In this document: positions 34,454 to 46,127 of the stretch, piece after piece
Layout of the letters: the number at the start of each line of letters is the position of its first letter
Position numbering within the stretch: the first letter of the stretch is position 1
The notes under the pieces: generated by a model
The model's input: the letters and a program-made list of their open reading frames with translations, nothing else
Told to the model about the DNA's origin: nothing
Databases searched by the model: none
Made by a program: the position numbers and the translations under genes
Assembly: GCF_900116545.1 (NCBI RefSeq)
Contig: NZ_FPCK01000003.1
Location: 496,001 to 560,000, forward strand
Length of the DNA: 64,000 bases
Direction of reading: 5' to 3'
Source: Devosia crocina
GTDB taxonomy: Bacteria > Pseudomonadota > Alphaproteobacteria > Rhizobiales > Devosiaceae

Positions 34454-35476
34454 TTACCGCCACCCGAGCCCCGGCGCCACATGGGTGAGAATGCTCTCGA
34501 TCACATGCGCGTTGTAGTCGACGCCAAGCTGGTTGGGCACGGTCAGCAACAGCGTATCGGCTTCCGCAATCGCCTCGTCGCGCCGCAATTGCTCGATCAG
34601 CTTGTCCGGCTCTCCGGTATAGCCGCGACCGAACACGGCGCGCTTTTCCGGTTCGATATAGCCGAACTGGTCCTGCTCGGGCCGTCCGGCACCAAAGAAC
34701 ATCCGGTCCTGATCATTGACGAGGGCGAAGATCGAGCGGCTCACCGATACACGTGGGGTGTGGCCATGCCCGGCTTCCGCCCACGCAGCCCGATAAGCGC
34801 GGATCTGTTCGGCCTGCTGCACATGGAACGGCTTGCCGCTCTCGTCGAATTTCAAGGTCGAGGATTGCAGATGCATGCCCATCTTGGCGGCCCAGACCGC
34901 CGTCGCATCGCTCGCTGCGCCCCACCAGATGCGCTCGCGCAACCCCTCCGAATGAGGCTCGAGCCGCAACATGCCGGGCGGATTGGGAAACATCGGCTGC
35001 GGATTGGGCTGGGCGAAACCTTTGCCCTTCAACACCTCGAGAAACACTTCGGCATGCTGACGCGCCATGTCCTGGTCGGTCTTGCCCTCTTCGGGCTGAA
35101 AACCGAAATAGCGCCAGCCATCGATCACCTGTTCGGGCGAACCGCGCGAAATCCCCAGCTGCAGGCGCCCGCCCGCGATCAGGTCCGCCGCGCCGGCGTC
35201 TTCGGCCATATAGAGCGGGTTTTCATAGCGCATGTCGATCACGGCGGTGCCAAGTTCGATGGTTTTGGTCTTGGCGCCGGCCGCTGCGAGCAGCGGAAAG
35301 GGCGAAGCGAGCTGGCGGGCAAAATGGTGCACGCGGAAATAGGCGCCATCGGCGCCCAGCTCCTCGGCCGCCACGGCCAGATCGATCGATTGCAACAGCG
35401 CATCGCCGGCCGAGCGCGTGCCCGATTGCGGCGAGGGATTCCAGTGCCCAAAGGACAAAAAGCCGATCTTCTTCAT
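34454..35476 (-). CDS. LLM class flavin-dependent oxidoreductase
   Basis: 340-residue luciferase-like TIM barrel that uses FMN (or F420) and oxygen or a hydride donor. Motifs: 'SGTRSAGDALLQSIDLAVAAEELGADGAYFRVHHFARQLASPFPLLAAAGAKT' at the N-terminus, and 'GRLQLGISRGSPEQVIDGWRYFG', where bacterial LLM members bind flavin phosphate. The substrate is unknown. It stands alone, with no reductase partner nearby, downstream of gyrB on the same strand and separated by a terminator. Confidence 0.88.
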   Translation of the reverse strand: MKKIGFLSFGHWNPSPQSGTRSAGDALLQSIDLAVAAEELGADGAYFRVHHFARQLASPFPLLAAAGAKTKTIELGTAVIDMRYENPLYMAEDAGAADLIAGGRLQLGISRGSPEQVIDGWRYFGFQPEEGKTDQDMARQHAEVFLEVLKGKGFAQPNPQPMFPNPPGMLRLEPHSEGLRERIWWGAASDATAVWAAKMGMHLQSSTLKFDESGKPFHVQQAEQIRAYRAAWAEAGHGHTPRVSVSRSIFALVNDQDRMFFGAGRPEQDQFGYIEPEKRAVFGRGYTGEPDKLIEQLRRDEAIAEADTLLLTVPNQLGVDYNAHVIESILTHVAPGLGWR

Positions 35477-35528
35477 GGCGCGCCTTGCTCCGTTCGTGTC
35501 TCCCGATAGCTATGTCGTCAATCGCAAA

Positions 35529-35560
35529 CGAAAAAGCCAGCCCGCCGGAACGGACTGGCT
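35529..35560 (-). terminator. Terminator of gyrB
   Basis: On the minus strand a 6-bp stem extended by three more pairs (35555-35560 with 35535-35540 as the base) is followed by five T residues, 60 bases past the gyrB stop. Confidence 0.7.
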
Positions 35561-35619
35561 CTGATCAGCGAACGATGAACCACCATCCAGATGTTCCACC
35601 GTCACCAGCCGGTTAAAGC

Positions 35620-38109
<2,490 letters not shown>

Positions 38110-38189
38110 CTACCGGAATGGGGTGCAATCCCCAAGAAAATTGCCGGTTTTCGTGGCTTTTGCTGGGCATAAGGCGGCGCTCGGGACCA

Positions 38190-38316
38190 TTCTTCTCCCT
38201 CTCGGGAAGAAGGTGGCGCGCAGCGCCGGATGAGGGGTGGTCTCGTGCCTGAAAGGCACCCTCAGCGGTCTTGCCCTGCAGGCGATCGACATTCTCCCCG
38301 TGGGGGAGGAGAATAG
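38190..38316. repeat. Two REP-like palindromes between recF and gyrB
   Basis: 38190-38237 has the TTCTCCC-GGGAAGAAGGTGGCGCGCAGCG pattern; 38288-38316 is a second imperfect hairpin (ATTCTCCCC with GGGGAGGAGAAT). They fill most of the 248-base gap between recF and gyrB. Confidence 0.7.
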
Positions 38317-38321
38317 AAAGG

Positions 38322-39434
38322 CTAGTCCAATCCCACGCGGCCGTCGCGCACCACGAAGCGTTGTGCCCGATCTTCGAGCGCCTCGAACAGCACGGGGTCG
38401 GTGCCGGTCAGAAAGCACTGTGTTTCGAGCCCGTCGAGGGCCCCGAACAGTGCCCGGCGCCGGTCGGGATCGAGATGGGCGGCGATTTCGTCGAGCAACA
38501 GAAACGGCACGATGCCGGTCCTGATGCGCACAAGCCGCGCATGGGCCAGAATGAGTCCGATCAGCAGCGCCTTCTGCTCGCCGGTCGACCCCAGGGCCGC
38601 CGGCATGCGCTTTTGCCGATGGACCACGTCGAGATCGACCCGGTGTGGACCAGATGTGGTGCGTCCAGCCGCCCGATCAAGGCCTCGGCCCGCATGCCAG
38701 CGTTCCGCCAGCAGCGCTTCGAGGTCGGCCGAGGTCCTGGCCTCCAACCCATCCCCGAAAAGCGGGGTCAGCGACAATTGGGCAGCAGGGAAACTGCTGT
38801 CCTCAAGGCTCTCGATGATCAGCGCCTGGAGATGGGAAAGGCTGTCGGCGCGATTGAGGTGGATCGAGGCGCCGAGTTCGGCCATCTGGCTTTCGATCGC
38901 TCCGAGCCAGCGCAGGTCCCCGCCCTCTTCAAGCAGCTTGTTGCGCTGGCGCATGGCTTTTTCATAGTCGGATACGGCCGAAGAGTGCGAGGGGATCAGT
39001 GTCGTCACCAGCCGGTCAAGAAACCGCCGCCGCTCGCCTGCTGGACCGGAAAAAAGCCCGTCCATGGATGGGGTGAGCCAAAGGACGCGCAGATAATCGC
39101 TCATCGCCTCGATCGAACGGGCATTGGCGCCATTGACCCGCACGCGCCGCCCACCATCAGGCAGGGCGCCGGTGCCGATATCGGCCGGTCCCGCATCGGT
39201 CTCGATCGTGGCGGCCACGGCCCAGGTCGTGTCCGAGCCATGGCTTTGGAGGGTTTCAAAACTCGCCCCCCGCAGCCCGCGCCCGGGTGAGAGTACGGAC
39301 ACCGCTTCAAGCAGGTTCGTCTTGCCCGAGCCATTGGCCCCAGTCAGCACGACATGGCGCTCATCGAGATCGAGCGCCGCGGAGGCATAATTGCGGAAGG
39401 CGGTAAGGCGCAGGCGGGAGATGTGGCGGATCAT
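38322..39434 (-). CDS. recF: DNA replication and repair protein RecF
   Basis: SMC-like ATPase that loads RecA at gaps. 370 residues with Walker A 'GANGSGKTN' (about 33-41), the ABC signature region 'LFSGPAGERRRFLDRL' and Walker B 'FLLLDEIAAHLD'. Starts at an ATG overlapping no other gene; dnaN lies upstream, with a repeat-filled gap between. Length and motifs are normal for RecF. Confidence 0.96.
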   Translation of the reverse strand: MIRHISRLRLTAFRNYASAALDLDERHVVLTGANGSGKTNLLEAVSVLSPGRGLRGASFETLQSHGSDTTWAVAATIETDAGPADIGTGALPDGGRRVRVNGANARSIEAMSDYLRVLWLTPSMDGLFSGPAGERRRFLDRLVTTLIPSHSSAVSDYEKAMRQRNKLLEEGGDLRWLGAIESQMAELGASIHLNRADSLSHLQALIIESLEDSSFPAAQLSLTPLFGDGLEARTSADLEALLAERWHAGRGLDRAAGRTTSGPHRVDLDVVHRQKRMPAALGSTGEQKALLIGLILAHARLVRIRTGIVPFLLLDEIAAHLDPDRRRALFGALDGLETQCFLTGTDPVLFEALEDRAQRFVVRDGRVGLD

Positions 39435-39441
39435 TCTGAAG

Positions 39442-39566
39442 ACCCCTCACCCTGACCCTCTCCCCAGAGGGGCGAGGGGACGATGGAGCCGAGAAACTGA
39501 GCCAAGCACCAGACCTTACCTCGCCCCATCGGGGAGAGGTCGGCGCGCCAGCGCCGGGTGAGGGGT
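39442..39566. repeat. Inverted pair of REP-like palindromes between dnaN and recF
   Basis: 39442-39480 (CCCCTCACCCTGACCCTCTCCCC...GGGG) and 39519-39566 (CTCGCCCCATCGGGGAGAGGTCGG then GCGCC...GGTGAGGGG) face each other. The GGTGAGGGG ends match the other family members. Confidence 0.75.
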
Positions 39567-39599
39567 TGCGGTATCAAGGCTGGCGCTAAAGTGCGAAGG

Positions 39600-40724
39600 T
39601 TACACGCGCATCGGCATCAGCACGTAAAGCGCGTTTGCCTCGCCGCCCTCTTCCTTAACCAGCGTCGGGGAATTGGCGTCATTGAACAGGAACACCGCGC
39701 TTTCCGAGCGGATCTGGCCGATGATGTCTAGCAGATACCGGGCATTAAAGCCGATCTCAAAGCTTTCGATGTCGAAGTCGACGGCGAGCTCTTCGCTGGC
39801 CGTGCCGTGGTCGGGATTGGTGACGGAAAGCTCGAGCAGGCCATCGCGGGCCTGGAGCTTGACGGCCTTGCCGCCGCGATCCGAGGCGATGGTCGAAACG
39901 CGGTCGACAGCCACCGCGAAGGCGCCACGATCGACCAGCATCTGCTTGTCGTTGTTCTTGGGCGTCACGCGATCATAGTCCGGGAAGGTGCCTTCGATCA
40001 GCTTGGAAAGAAGGACAACCGGGCCGACGGTGAAGCGGATCTTGGTGTCGGACACTTCCACATGTACATCGCCATCGACGCCATCGAGGAGCTTTTGAAC
40101 CTCGCCCACGGTCTTTTTGGGCACGATGATGCCGCTCATGCCGGTCGCCCCTTCGGGCGCGGCGATCTCGGCGCGAGCCATGCGGTGCCCGTCGGTCGCA
40201 ACAGCCCGGAACAGCGATCCGGCCTGGGAGCTTTCCACGGCGTGGAAATAGATGCCGTTGAGGTAGTAGCGCGTTTCTTCGTTGGAAATGGCGAACTGGG
40301 TCCGTTCGATCAGTTCGCGCAAGGATGCGGCGCCCACGTCGAATTCATGGGCAAAAGCGCCTGACTTGAGGTCAGGAAAACTATCGGGCGAAAGGCAGGC
40401 GAGATTGAAGCGCGAGCGGCCCGAGGTGAGAACCATGTTCTCCCCACCATCGGTTTCCAGGCGTACTTCGGCGCCATCGGCGAGCTTGCGCACGATTTCA
40501 TAAAGCGTGTGCGCGGGAACTGTGGTGGTGCCAGGCGTCGACACCATGGCCGGCACCGATTCGGTCACCTCGATATCGAGATCGGTGGCGCGCAGCTCGA
40601 CATGGTCTTCGCTCGCCTTGAACAGGACGTTGGCGAGGATGGGATAGGTGTTGCGCCGCTCCACCACTCGATGCACATGGCTCAGCGACTTGAGCAGATG
40701 GTTGCGTTCGAGCGTGACTTTCAT
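39600..40724 (-). CDS. dnaN: DNA polymerase III subunit beta (sliding clamp)
   Basis: Ring clamp that tethers the replicative polymerase. 374 residues in three DnaN folds, beginning 'MKVTLERNHLLKSLSHVHRVVERRNTYPILANVLF' and ending 'ALYVLMPMRV', the usual C-terminus. The ATG at 40724 gives the family start; an ATG three codons earlier is possible, and neither has a strong ribosome site. A DnaA-box-like TGTGGATCA (40836-40844) lies upstream. Confidence 0.97.
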   Translation of the reverse strand: MKVTLERNHLLKSLSHVHRVVERRNTYPILANVLFKASEDHVELRATDLDIEVTESVPAMVSTPGTTTVPAHTLYEIVRKLADGAEVRLETDGGENMVLTSGRSRFNLACLSPDSFPDLKSGAFAHEFDVGAASLRELIERTQFAISNEETRYYLNGIYFHAVESSQAGSLFRAVATDGHRMARAEIAAPEGATGMSGIIVPKKTVGEVQKLLDGVDGDVHVEVSDTKIRFTVGPVVLLSKLIEGTFPDYDRVTPKNNDKQMLVDRGAFAVAVDRVSTIASDRGGKAVKLQARDGLLELSVTNPDHGTASEELAVDFDIESFEIGFNARYLLDIIGQIRSESAVFLFNDANSPTLVKEEGGEANALYVLMPMRV

Positions 40725-40841
40725 ATTCGGCATCAATCCCAAAAAAGCGCGGCAAACCCGGCCGGGGCCGGGCAGGGACGTTTACATTCTCGTAACGGGT
40801 TGGCAAGGCCGCGCGACATCTGATCGCGCCCAAGCTGTGGA

Positions 40842-41219
40842 TCAGCTTTGAAAAAAGATCGTGACCGAGAAGCGCTCGTCCGGCGCTGCCCCCAGCTCCT
40901 CGAGCCCGGTAAACGGCACGCAGCGCTCGAGCGCAGCGAGCACGCTCTCGCGCAAGGAGGCGCGTTTGCTTGCGATCTTGGTGGTTTCCGCCGAAAGCAC
41001 GGCCTCGCCATCGATCTCGCCATTGCCGAAAAAGACGATATCGAGCCCGAGCCGGAACCCCTCCTCGCCCTGCGGCACCATCCAGCAGGCCATCAGCTGC
41101 TGCTGTACGCGAATGGCGATGGCCTGGGTCTGTTTGACGTATTCGTCTTGCGTCACTGGCTGGGCCAGAACCGGCGCGGACAAGAAAAGCGTGAGAAGGA
41201 GGGTTGAAGCTCGGATCAT
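40842..41219 (-). CDS. Secreted protein resembling a TolA/TonB C-terminal domain
   Basis: 125 residues with a signal peptide (MIRASTLLLTLFLSAPVLAQ). The mature part 'LGLDIVFFGNGEIDGEAVLSA', then 'SVLAALERCVPFTGLEELGA' and 'FSVTIFFQS' follows the strand-helix-Cys-strand order of TolA-C domains, which bind Pal or colicins in the periplasm. Two cysteines (CW... and RCVPF) fit the TolA-C disulfide. It lies between dnaA and dnaN, an unusual place. The resemblance is mine, by eye, and not proven. Confidence 0.6.
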   Translation of the reverse strand: MIRASTLLLTLFLSAPVLAQPVTQDEYVKQTQAIAIRVQQQLMACWMVPQGEEGFRLGLDIVFFGNGEIDGEAVLSAETTKIASKRASLRESVLAALERCVPFTGLEELGAAPDERFSVTIFFQS

Positions 41220-41412
41220 GGCCCGCTCGTGCTTTGCCTCAGGGGCAAGATTGCGGCGGACACGAAGTTTGGCCAAAACTTTCCCCACCTGCGACGCAAG
41301 CACCACAGCATCCCCCGGTCTGGACGCTGACCGGCGCCGCAAATGGGGGTCCAACGCCTCCGCCCCATAGAGGAAGACCGGAAGGTGACGGTTCACCCTC
41401 CGGGCCAAAACC

Positions 41413-42885
41413 CTATTCTTCGAGCATGCGCTTCAAAAGTTCGATTTCCTGGCCGAGTTCGAGATCGTCCTTGATCATCTGCTCGACCTTGCGCACCGAA
41501 TGGAGAACCGTCGTGTGATCGCGACCACCAAAGCGCCGGCCGATTTCGGGCAGCGAGCGCGAGGTCAGCGCCTTGGCCAGATACATCGCGATCTGGCGCG
41601 GGCGCACCACGTCGCGGCTGCGGCGGGCCGAGAGCAGTTCGTTGCGCGGCACCTTGTAGTGGCGCGAGACGATCTTGAGGATGTCCTCGATGCGCACGCG
41701 CTTGGCGTCGCGCGCCCGGATCAGGTCGGCCAGCGTCTTTTCGGCCAGCGGCACGGTGATCAGTTCGCCGGTCAGCTGGTTGGCGGCCACGAGCCGGTTG
41801 ACGGCGCCGTCGAGATCGCGGCCATGGCTCGTCACAGCGCGAGCGACATAGTCGATCACCGGGGTGGGGAAGTGCATCCCGAAGCGCGAGGTCGCCTGGT
41901 CGGCGCGGCGCTGCACGATGGCGCGGCGCAGGTCCATGTCGAAGGTCGAGATCGGCACCACAAGCCCGCCCGACAGGCGCGAGCGCACGCGCTCGTCGAG
42001 CATTTCGAGATCGCGTGGCGGTGCGTCACCGGCCACCACCACCTGCTTGGCCCCGGTCAGGAGGGCGCCCAGCGTATGGCCGAATTCGGTGGCCGACTTG
42101 CCCTGGAGAAACTGCATGTCGTCGATCAGCAACAGGTCGACCTTGCGCAGCCACTCCTTGAAGCCGAGCGCGGACTGGCGCTGCACGGCGGTAATGAAGT
42201 GGTACATGAAGTGGTCGGCCGTCAGATAGACGATGTTCTTGGTCGCATCCGCCTGGCTCACCGCATGGGCGATGGCGTTCAGGAGGTGCGATTTGCCGAG
42301 GCCGACGGTGGAATGGATATAGACCGGGTTGAAGGTGACTGTGTTGTTGATCGCGGCATTGGCGATCTGCTTGGCCACGCCAAAAGCCATTTCATTGGCC
42401 TCGCCCGACACGAAGGTGTCGAAGGTCATGCGCTGGTCGATGGCGCTGCCGGCAAGCGCATCTCCCTTGGCCGGTTCGCGCACGAGGCGCGCCACGGGGG
42501 CCGGGCCGGCAGAGGCTTCGGCCGCAATGGCCGGGCTGGGCACGGGCTTGGCGGCCGGCGCTTCTTCCGCCGGTTCGGCAACGGCGGCGACGGGCGCGGT
42601 AGCAAGGCGCGGGCGGGCCTGGCCATTGACGCGCATTGTCACCTGGACGCGGGCGGCATCGGGCACGTCATGACGGAACGCTTCAAGAATGCGGTCTGCA
42701 TAGTTGGACTGCACCCAGGAGCAGAGGAACCGAGTGGGGGCGGACAGATGCACCATGTCGTCCACCAGTTCCTCGAGCTCGAGCCGGGCGAACCAGGAGG
42801 CGAACACGTCCTCGCCCACCTCGGTCTTGAGCCGTGCCCGCACGCGCGCCCAGAGTTCACGCGGAGATTGGGAAGAATCAGTCAT
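41413..42885 (-). CDS. dnaA: Chromosomal replication initiator protein DnaA
   Basis: AAA+ initiator that opens oriC. 490 residues from ATG 42885; an upstream ATG at 42975 would add 30 residues of low complexity. Domain I starts '[27 protein letters not shown]', a Pro/Ala-rich linker follows, then the AAA+ domain with Walker A '[11 protein letters not shown]' (GKS instead of the common GKT) and Walker B '[10 protein letters not shown]', and domain IV with '[19 protein letters not shown]', the DnaA-box reading motif. rpsT lies upstream across a long regulatory gap. Confidence 0.96.
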   Translation of the reverse strand: MTDSSQSPRELWARVRARLKTEVGEDVFASWFARLELEELVDDMVHLSAPTRFLCSWVQSNYADRILEAFRHDVPDAARVQVTMRVNGQARPRLATAPVAAVAEPAEEAPAAKPVPSPAIAAEASAGPAPVARLVREPAKGDALAGSAIDQRMTFDTFVSGEANEMAFGVAKQIANAAINNTVTFNPVYIHSTVGLGKSHLLNAIAHAVSQADATKNIVYLTADHFMYHFITAVQRQSALGFKEWLRKVDLLLIDDMQFLQGKSATEFGHTLGALLTGAKQVVVAGDAPPRDLEMLDERVRSRLSGGLVVPISTFDMDLRRAIVQRRADQATSRFGMHFPTPVIDYVARAVTSHGRDLDGAVNRLVAANQLTGELITVPLAEKTLADLIRARDAKRVRIEDILKIVSRHYKVPRNELLSARRSRDVVRPRQIAMYLAKALTSRSLPEIGRRFGGRDHTTVLHSVRKVEQMIKDDLELGQEIELLKRMLEE

Positions 42886-43388
42886 GGCAGTCGCATCGCT
42901 AAGGGTGAGAGAAGAGGAGGAGGATGCGTCGGCCACGGCCCAATCATCCCTCCCTGCGACAGCCTGTCTTGTCATTTGTCCTGAAGCCCTGTTTTGAATT
43001 CTGTCCGGTTGGCCCGCACGCCACCAGACCTGTGTTGCCCAGCCGGCGCTCGTGCTTGGGACACGAGACAAACGGCCACCTGTTGCCCTTTCCGCCGGAA
43101 GGGGCAGTGTCTGCGCCGCTTGCGCGCGGCGCCCTGTTCAATCTGCTGCTAGCGCTCCGTCAGCTGGCCATCGTCCTGGTCAACCGTGTCCGGCGCGGCT
43201 TGCCGCGCCAACATCGTGCTGTTTTAATGGTCATAACCAGCCCTTGCTGTTCCGGCTTCTTCAGCCGATACAGCTCCCATACTTGTCTCGTCGTGAACGG
43301 ATCGGCACCGTCCAAAGGCCGTTTTCGGCCCTCGTTTTCCGTGCTGACCAGATCACTTTAGGGGGTTGGTTTTAGGCCCGCAACAGGT

Positions 43389-43541
43389 GAATCGCTGAAA
43401 TAGGGTCTTGACTCCGAGGCAGAGTTTTTACCCTCCGGCGAGGGCTGTTTTGCCCTTTCCACAAGAGCCTGTGACTCAAAGCAGAATCGATTTTTCGCTC
43501 AGTTGAGAAGTGGTGAAAAAATTGTTCTCCGCCCCTGATTC
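43389..43541. promoter_or_regulatory. Cluster of five CcrM (GANTC) methylation sites upstream of dnaA
   Basis: GANTC occurs at 43389, 43410, 43473, 43484 and 43537: five in 153 bases. In Caulobacter, CcrM methylation of the dnaA promoter raises dnaA expression, so cell-cycle control of this gene is plausible. Confidence 0.6.
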
Positions 43542-43713
43542 CCCGGCTTTTATGCCGTGCTGGTCGCGGTTTACCTTTGCGTTGATAACTTAGCTAAGCG
43601 CTTGGCCGGGCAGCGCTTTCCTTCTTCGTTCAGGGCCGTTGCGGACCTGCGGCTTCCGTCATTTGTCTGATACATGACAAAGCGGCGACGAAAAAGCGTA
43701 CCCAGAATCGGAC

Positions 43714-43741
43714 AAAGAAAAAGGGCTCCTTGCGGAGCCCC
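43714..43741 (-). terminator. Terminator of rpsT
   Basis: On the minus strand a 7-bp stem (43740-43734 with 43729-43723), 4-nt loop, followed by a T-rich run. It lies 50 bases after the rpsT stop. Confidence 0.85.
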
Positions 43742-43790
43742 TCTCATTGGTTTCCGCGTCTGCCTTTCAAGGCGCCGCGGCGATCCCGTC

Positions 43791-44057
43791 TCAGGCCTGG
43801 AGAGCCTTGACGCGGCTGTTGAGGCGGCTGACCTTGCGGGCCGCCAGATTGGCATGAACGATGCCCTTGGTCGCAGCGCGATTGATCTCGGGCTCGGCAG
43901 CCTTGAGGGCAGCGAAAGCCACGGCGTGATCGCCGGCGGTGATTGCTTCTTCGACCTTGCGGATAAAGGTGCGCACACGGCTGCGGCGCGACTTGTTGAT
44001 CGCGGTGCGCGCTGCGATCTTGCGGGTCGCCTTCTTGGCTGACGGCGTATTGGCCAT
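43791..44057 (-). CDS. rpsT: 30S ribosomal protein S20
   Basis: 88 residues, very basic and helical: '[39 protein letters not shown]' and the C-terminal '[22 protein letters not shown]' are the S20 signature. It binds 16S rRNA near the 5' domain. The start is fixed by AGAGGA and by the normal N-terminus; the longer reading to 44252 is not supported. It precedes dnaA, as in most alphaproteobacteria. Confidence 0.96.
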   Translation of the reverse strand: MANTPSAKKATRKIAARTAINKSRRSRVRTFIRKVEEAITAGDHAVAFAALKAAEPEINRAATKGIVHANLAARKVSRLNSRVKALQA

Positions 44058-44360
44058 TTCGGTCCTCTTTAATCGTCCGGCCGGCAGGTCAAAAGCCGCT
44101 TTTGGCGCCCCAACCAACCGGGATGAAATGAAAGCGGCGGCCCACTGCCGCCAAGTCGGTGGGTCTATAGGGGAAAGGGGCGGAGGCGTCAACAGGCCCG
44201 GTGGCCGGGCTGCCATTTTGTTGGCGGGAGCACGTTGGCCGTGCCGAGTCACGCGCCTTTAAAAACAAGGCCCCCTCACCCGCCGGCTCTGCCGTCGGCC
44301 TCTCCCCCAAAGGGAGAGGTCGGGCCAGAGACCCGGGTGAGGGGGCCTTGCGAGTTATGA
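44058..44360. other. Intergenic region between mutM and rpsT
   Basis: 303 bases without a gene. It contains the rpsT promoter region on its left and a complete palindromic element (44268-44348) on its right. No other structure seen. Confidence 0.6.
44268..44348. repeat. Complete intergenic palindrome after mutM
   Basis: An 81-base element bounded by 16-bp perfect inverted arms (44268-44283 and 44333-44348), with an inner CCTCTCCC...GGGAGAGG hairpin. It is the clearest full-length member of the family. It ends 12 bases from the mutM stop and probably acts as its terminator. Confidence 0.8.
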
Positions 44361-45248
44361 CTAAGGCCTCTTCTGGCAAACCGGACAATAAAACGTCGAC
44401 CGCCCCGATTGCACGATCCGCGCCACGCTGCCCGTGCAAAGCGGGGTCGGGCACGGCTCCCCTTCCCGGTCATAGACCGCGAACCGGTGCTGGAAATAGC
44501 CCGACCCGCCCTCGGCATTGCGAAAATCCCTCAGCGTTGAGCCGCCCACTTCGATCGCCTCGATCAGCACCTCGCGCACCGCATAGGCAAGATCCTCCAG
44601 CGCCTTCTTGGGCTTTTCTGCCTTGGTGAGAAGACTCCGTGCCTCGACAGTCGGCAAAATATGGGCGCGATGGAGCGCTTCGGCGACATAGATGTTGCCA
44701 AGGCCCGCCACCACGCGCTGGTCGAGCAGCGCGGCCTTGATCGGCGCCTTCTTGCCCCGGAAGGCCGCCGCCATTTCCTCTGCGTTGAAATCATTGCCGA
44801 GCGGCTCGGGCCCGAGCCCCCGCAAATAGGGCGAGCTTTCCGGGTCCTCGAACAGGTCGATGAACCCGAACCTACGCGGATCGGCATAGATGAGGTGGCT
44901 TGCCCCATGTTCGGGGTGGGTGATGGAGAACACCAGATGGTCGTGCTTGGGTTCGGTGCCGGGTTCATAATAGCGCGGCGGCTTGTCGATCCCATGTTCG
45001 GCAAAGCGCCAGGAACCGGTCATGCCCAGATGACTGAGAATCGTCCTGCCATTGTCGAGCGCAATGAGCAGATACTTTGCCCGCCGCCCCACATGGGTCA
45101 CCCTCGCCCCGGTTACCTTTTCGCCAAGCCCCTCGGGAAAGGGGAAGCGCAGGTCGGGGCGGCGCAACTCGACCCTGTCGATCCGCGCACCCTCGAGCCA
45201 TGGCGCGAGCCCGCGTCGGACGGTTTCCACCTCGGGCAGTTCGGGCAC
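44361..45248 (-). CDS. mutM: Formamidopyrimidine-DNA glycosylase (Fpg/MutM)
   Basis: Base-excision repair enzyme that removes 8-oxoguanine and nicks DNA. 295 residues. It starts at GTG 45248 with AAGGAG six bases upstream, giving 'MPELPEVETVRRGLAPW'; Pro2 is the catalytic N-terminal amine and Glu3 the general acid. The H2TH helix (AALLDQRVVAGLGNIYVAEALHRAHILP) and a C-terminal zinc finger (CPTPLC...FYCPVC) follow. Divergent from ubiE, the standard alphaproteobacterial arrangement. Confidence 0.96.
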   Translation of the reverse strand: MPELPEVETVRRGLAPWLEGARIDRVELRRPDLRFPFPEGLGEKVTGARVTHVGRRAKYLLIALDNGRTILSHLGMTGSWRFAEHGIDKPPRYYEPGTEPKHDHLVFSITHPEHGASHLIYADPRRFGFIDLFEDPESSPYLRGLGPEPLGNDFNAEEMAAAFRGKKAPIKAALLDQRVVAGLGNIYVAEALHRAHILPTVEARSLLTKAEKPKKALEDLAYAVREVLIEAIEVGGSTLRDFRNAEGGSGYFQHRFAVYDREGEPCPTPLCTGSVARIVQSGRSTFYCPVCQKRP

Positions 45249-45362
45249 TTGCAACTCCTTCACCCTGCGCCTCTTTGCGCCATGGGCTTTTGACACCGCC
45301 TTATATATGGTGCCGCCAATCCAATTTGGATCCGTCATTAGACCAGCAAAGAGGCGTGAGCC

Positions 45363-46127
45363 ATGACCGAGGCGCGCGAAACCACCCATTTCGGCGAACA
45401 GACCGTCGCCCTCGAAGACAAGCAGGGCCTCGTCAACAAGGTGTTCCATGATGTGGCAGACCGCTACGATCTCATGAACGACCTGATGAGTTTTGGCATC
45501 CATCGCCTCTGGAAGGATGCCATGGTCGCCGACCTTGCCCCGCCCCGCTCGGGCAGCCGCGCCTATCGCGTGCTCGACATGGCTGGCGGCACCGGTGACG
45601 TCGCCGAGCGCATCGTCAATGCATCCCATGGCTATGCCGAGGTCGTGGTTTCCGACATCAATTCGGACATGCTGCGGGTCGGCGCCGAGCGCGCCCGCAC
45701 CTGGCGCTATCCGGCCCAGGCGAGCTTTGTCGAGGCAAATGCCGAAGAACTGCCTTTCCCGGACAGCTCCTTTGACGCCTATACGATCGCCTTCGGCATT
45801 CGCAACGTGCCGCGCATCCAAACCGCGCTTGCGGAAGCCCATCGCGTCCTCAAGCGTGGCGGGCGCATTCTCGTGCTCGAATTCTCCCAGGTCGACGTGC
45901 CGGGGTTCGACGCGGTCTATAAAAGCTTCTCCGACTCGATGATTCCGCCCATGGGCCGCGCCGTCACCGGCGACGCCCAGCCCTATCAATATCTCGTCGA
46001 ATCGATCCGCAAGTTTCCCGATCCCGCCCGGTTCGATGCCATGCTTGCCACGGCTGGCTTCAAGCGCGTCAAGCACACGGCCTTCTCGGGCAATATCGCG
46101 ACCCTCTTCTCGGGCTGGAAGATTTGA
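45363..46127 (+). CDS. ubiE: Ubiquinone/menaquinone biosynthesis C-methyltransferase UbiE
   Basis: SAM-dependent C-methylation of the quinone ring. 254 residues with the family motifs '[26 protein letters not shown]', SAM motif '[15 protein letters not shown]' and '[34 protein letters not shown]'. The stop overlaps the ubiB start by one base (TGATG), so the two are coupled. Operates in the cytoplasm with the Ubi complex. Confidence 0.97.
   Translation: MTEARETTHFGEQTVALEDKQGLVNKVFHDVADRYDLMNDLMSFGIHRLWKDAMVADLAPPRSGSRAYRVLDMAGGTGDVAERIVNASHGYAEVVVSDINSDMLRVGAERARTWRYPAQASFVEANAEELPFPDSSFDAYTIAFGIRNVPRIQTALAEAHRVLKRGGRILVLEFSQVDVPGFDAVYKSFSDSMIPPMGRAVTGDAQPYQYLVESIRKFPDPARFDAMLATAGFKRVKHTAFSGNIATLFSGWKI

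Larger units (their letters stand above)
42886..43790. other. 905-base dnaA upstream region
   Basis: No convincing gene. It carries the rpsT terminator at its right end, a cluster of GANTC sites (43389-43541), one DnaA-box-like CTTTCCACA (43455-43463), an AT-rich stretch (about 43485-43530) and a palindrome CTTAGCTAAG near 43590. It must hold the dnaA promoter. It could also be a replication origin, but only one DnaA box is clear. Confidence 0.6.

Noticed and set aside
40832..40848. Inverted repeat AAGCTG-N5-CAGCTT containing a DnaA-box-like TGTGGATCA
   Set aside because: It overlaps the end of a gene, and one mismatched box is weak evidence. It is noted only under dnaN.
41500..42984. A long plus-strand frame opposite dnaA
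   Set aside because: Shadow of dnaA in GC-rich DNA; no ribosome site and no domain.
42886..43790. Replication origin (oriC) upstream of dnaA
   Set aside because: Only one near-consensus DnaA box and no array of boxes. In this order oriC is often elsewhere (for example near hemE or parAB), so I did not call it.
43571..43978. A 135-residue minus-strand frame overlapping rpsT
   Set aside because: It overlaps rpsT in another frame and runs through the rpsT terminator. No recognisable protein.
45249..46076. Extension of mutM to give a 571-residue product
   Set aside because: The extra part is antisense to ubiE. The GTG at 45248 with AAGGAG gives the required Pro2-Glu3 active N-terminus.
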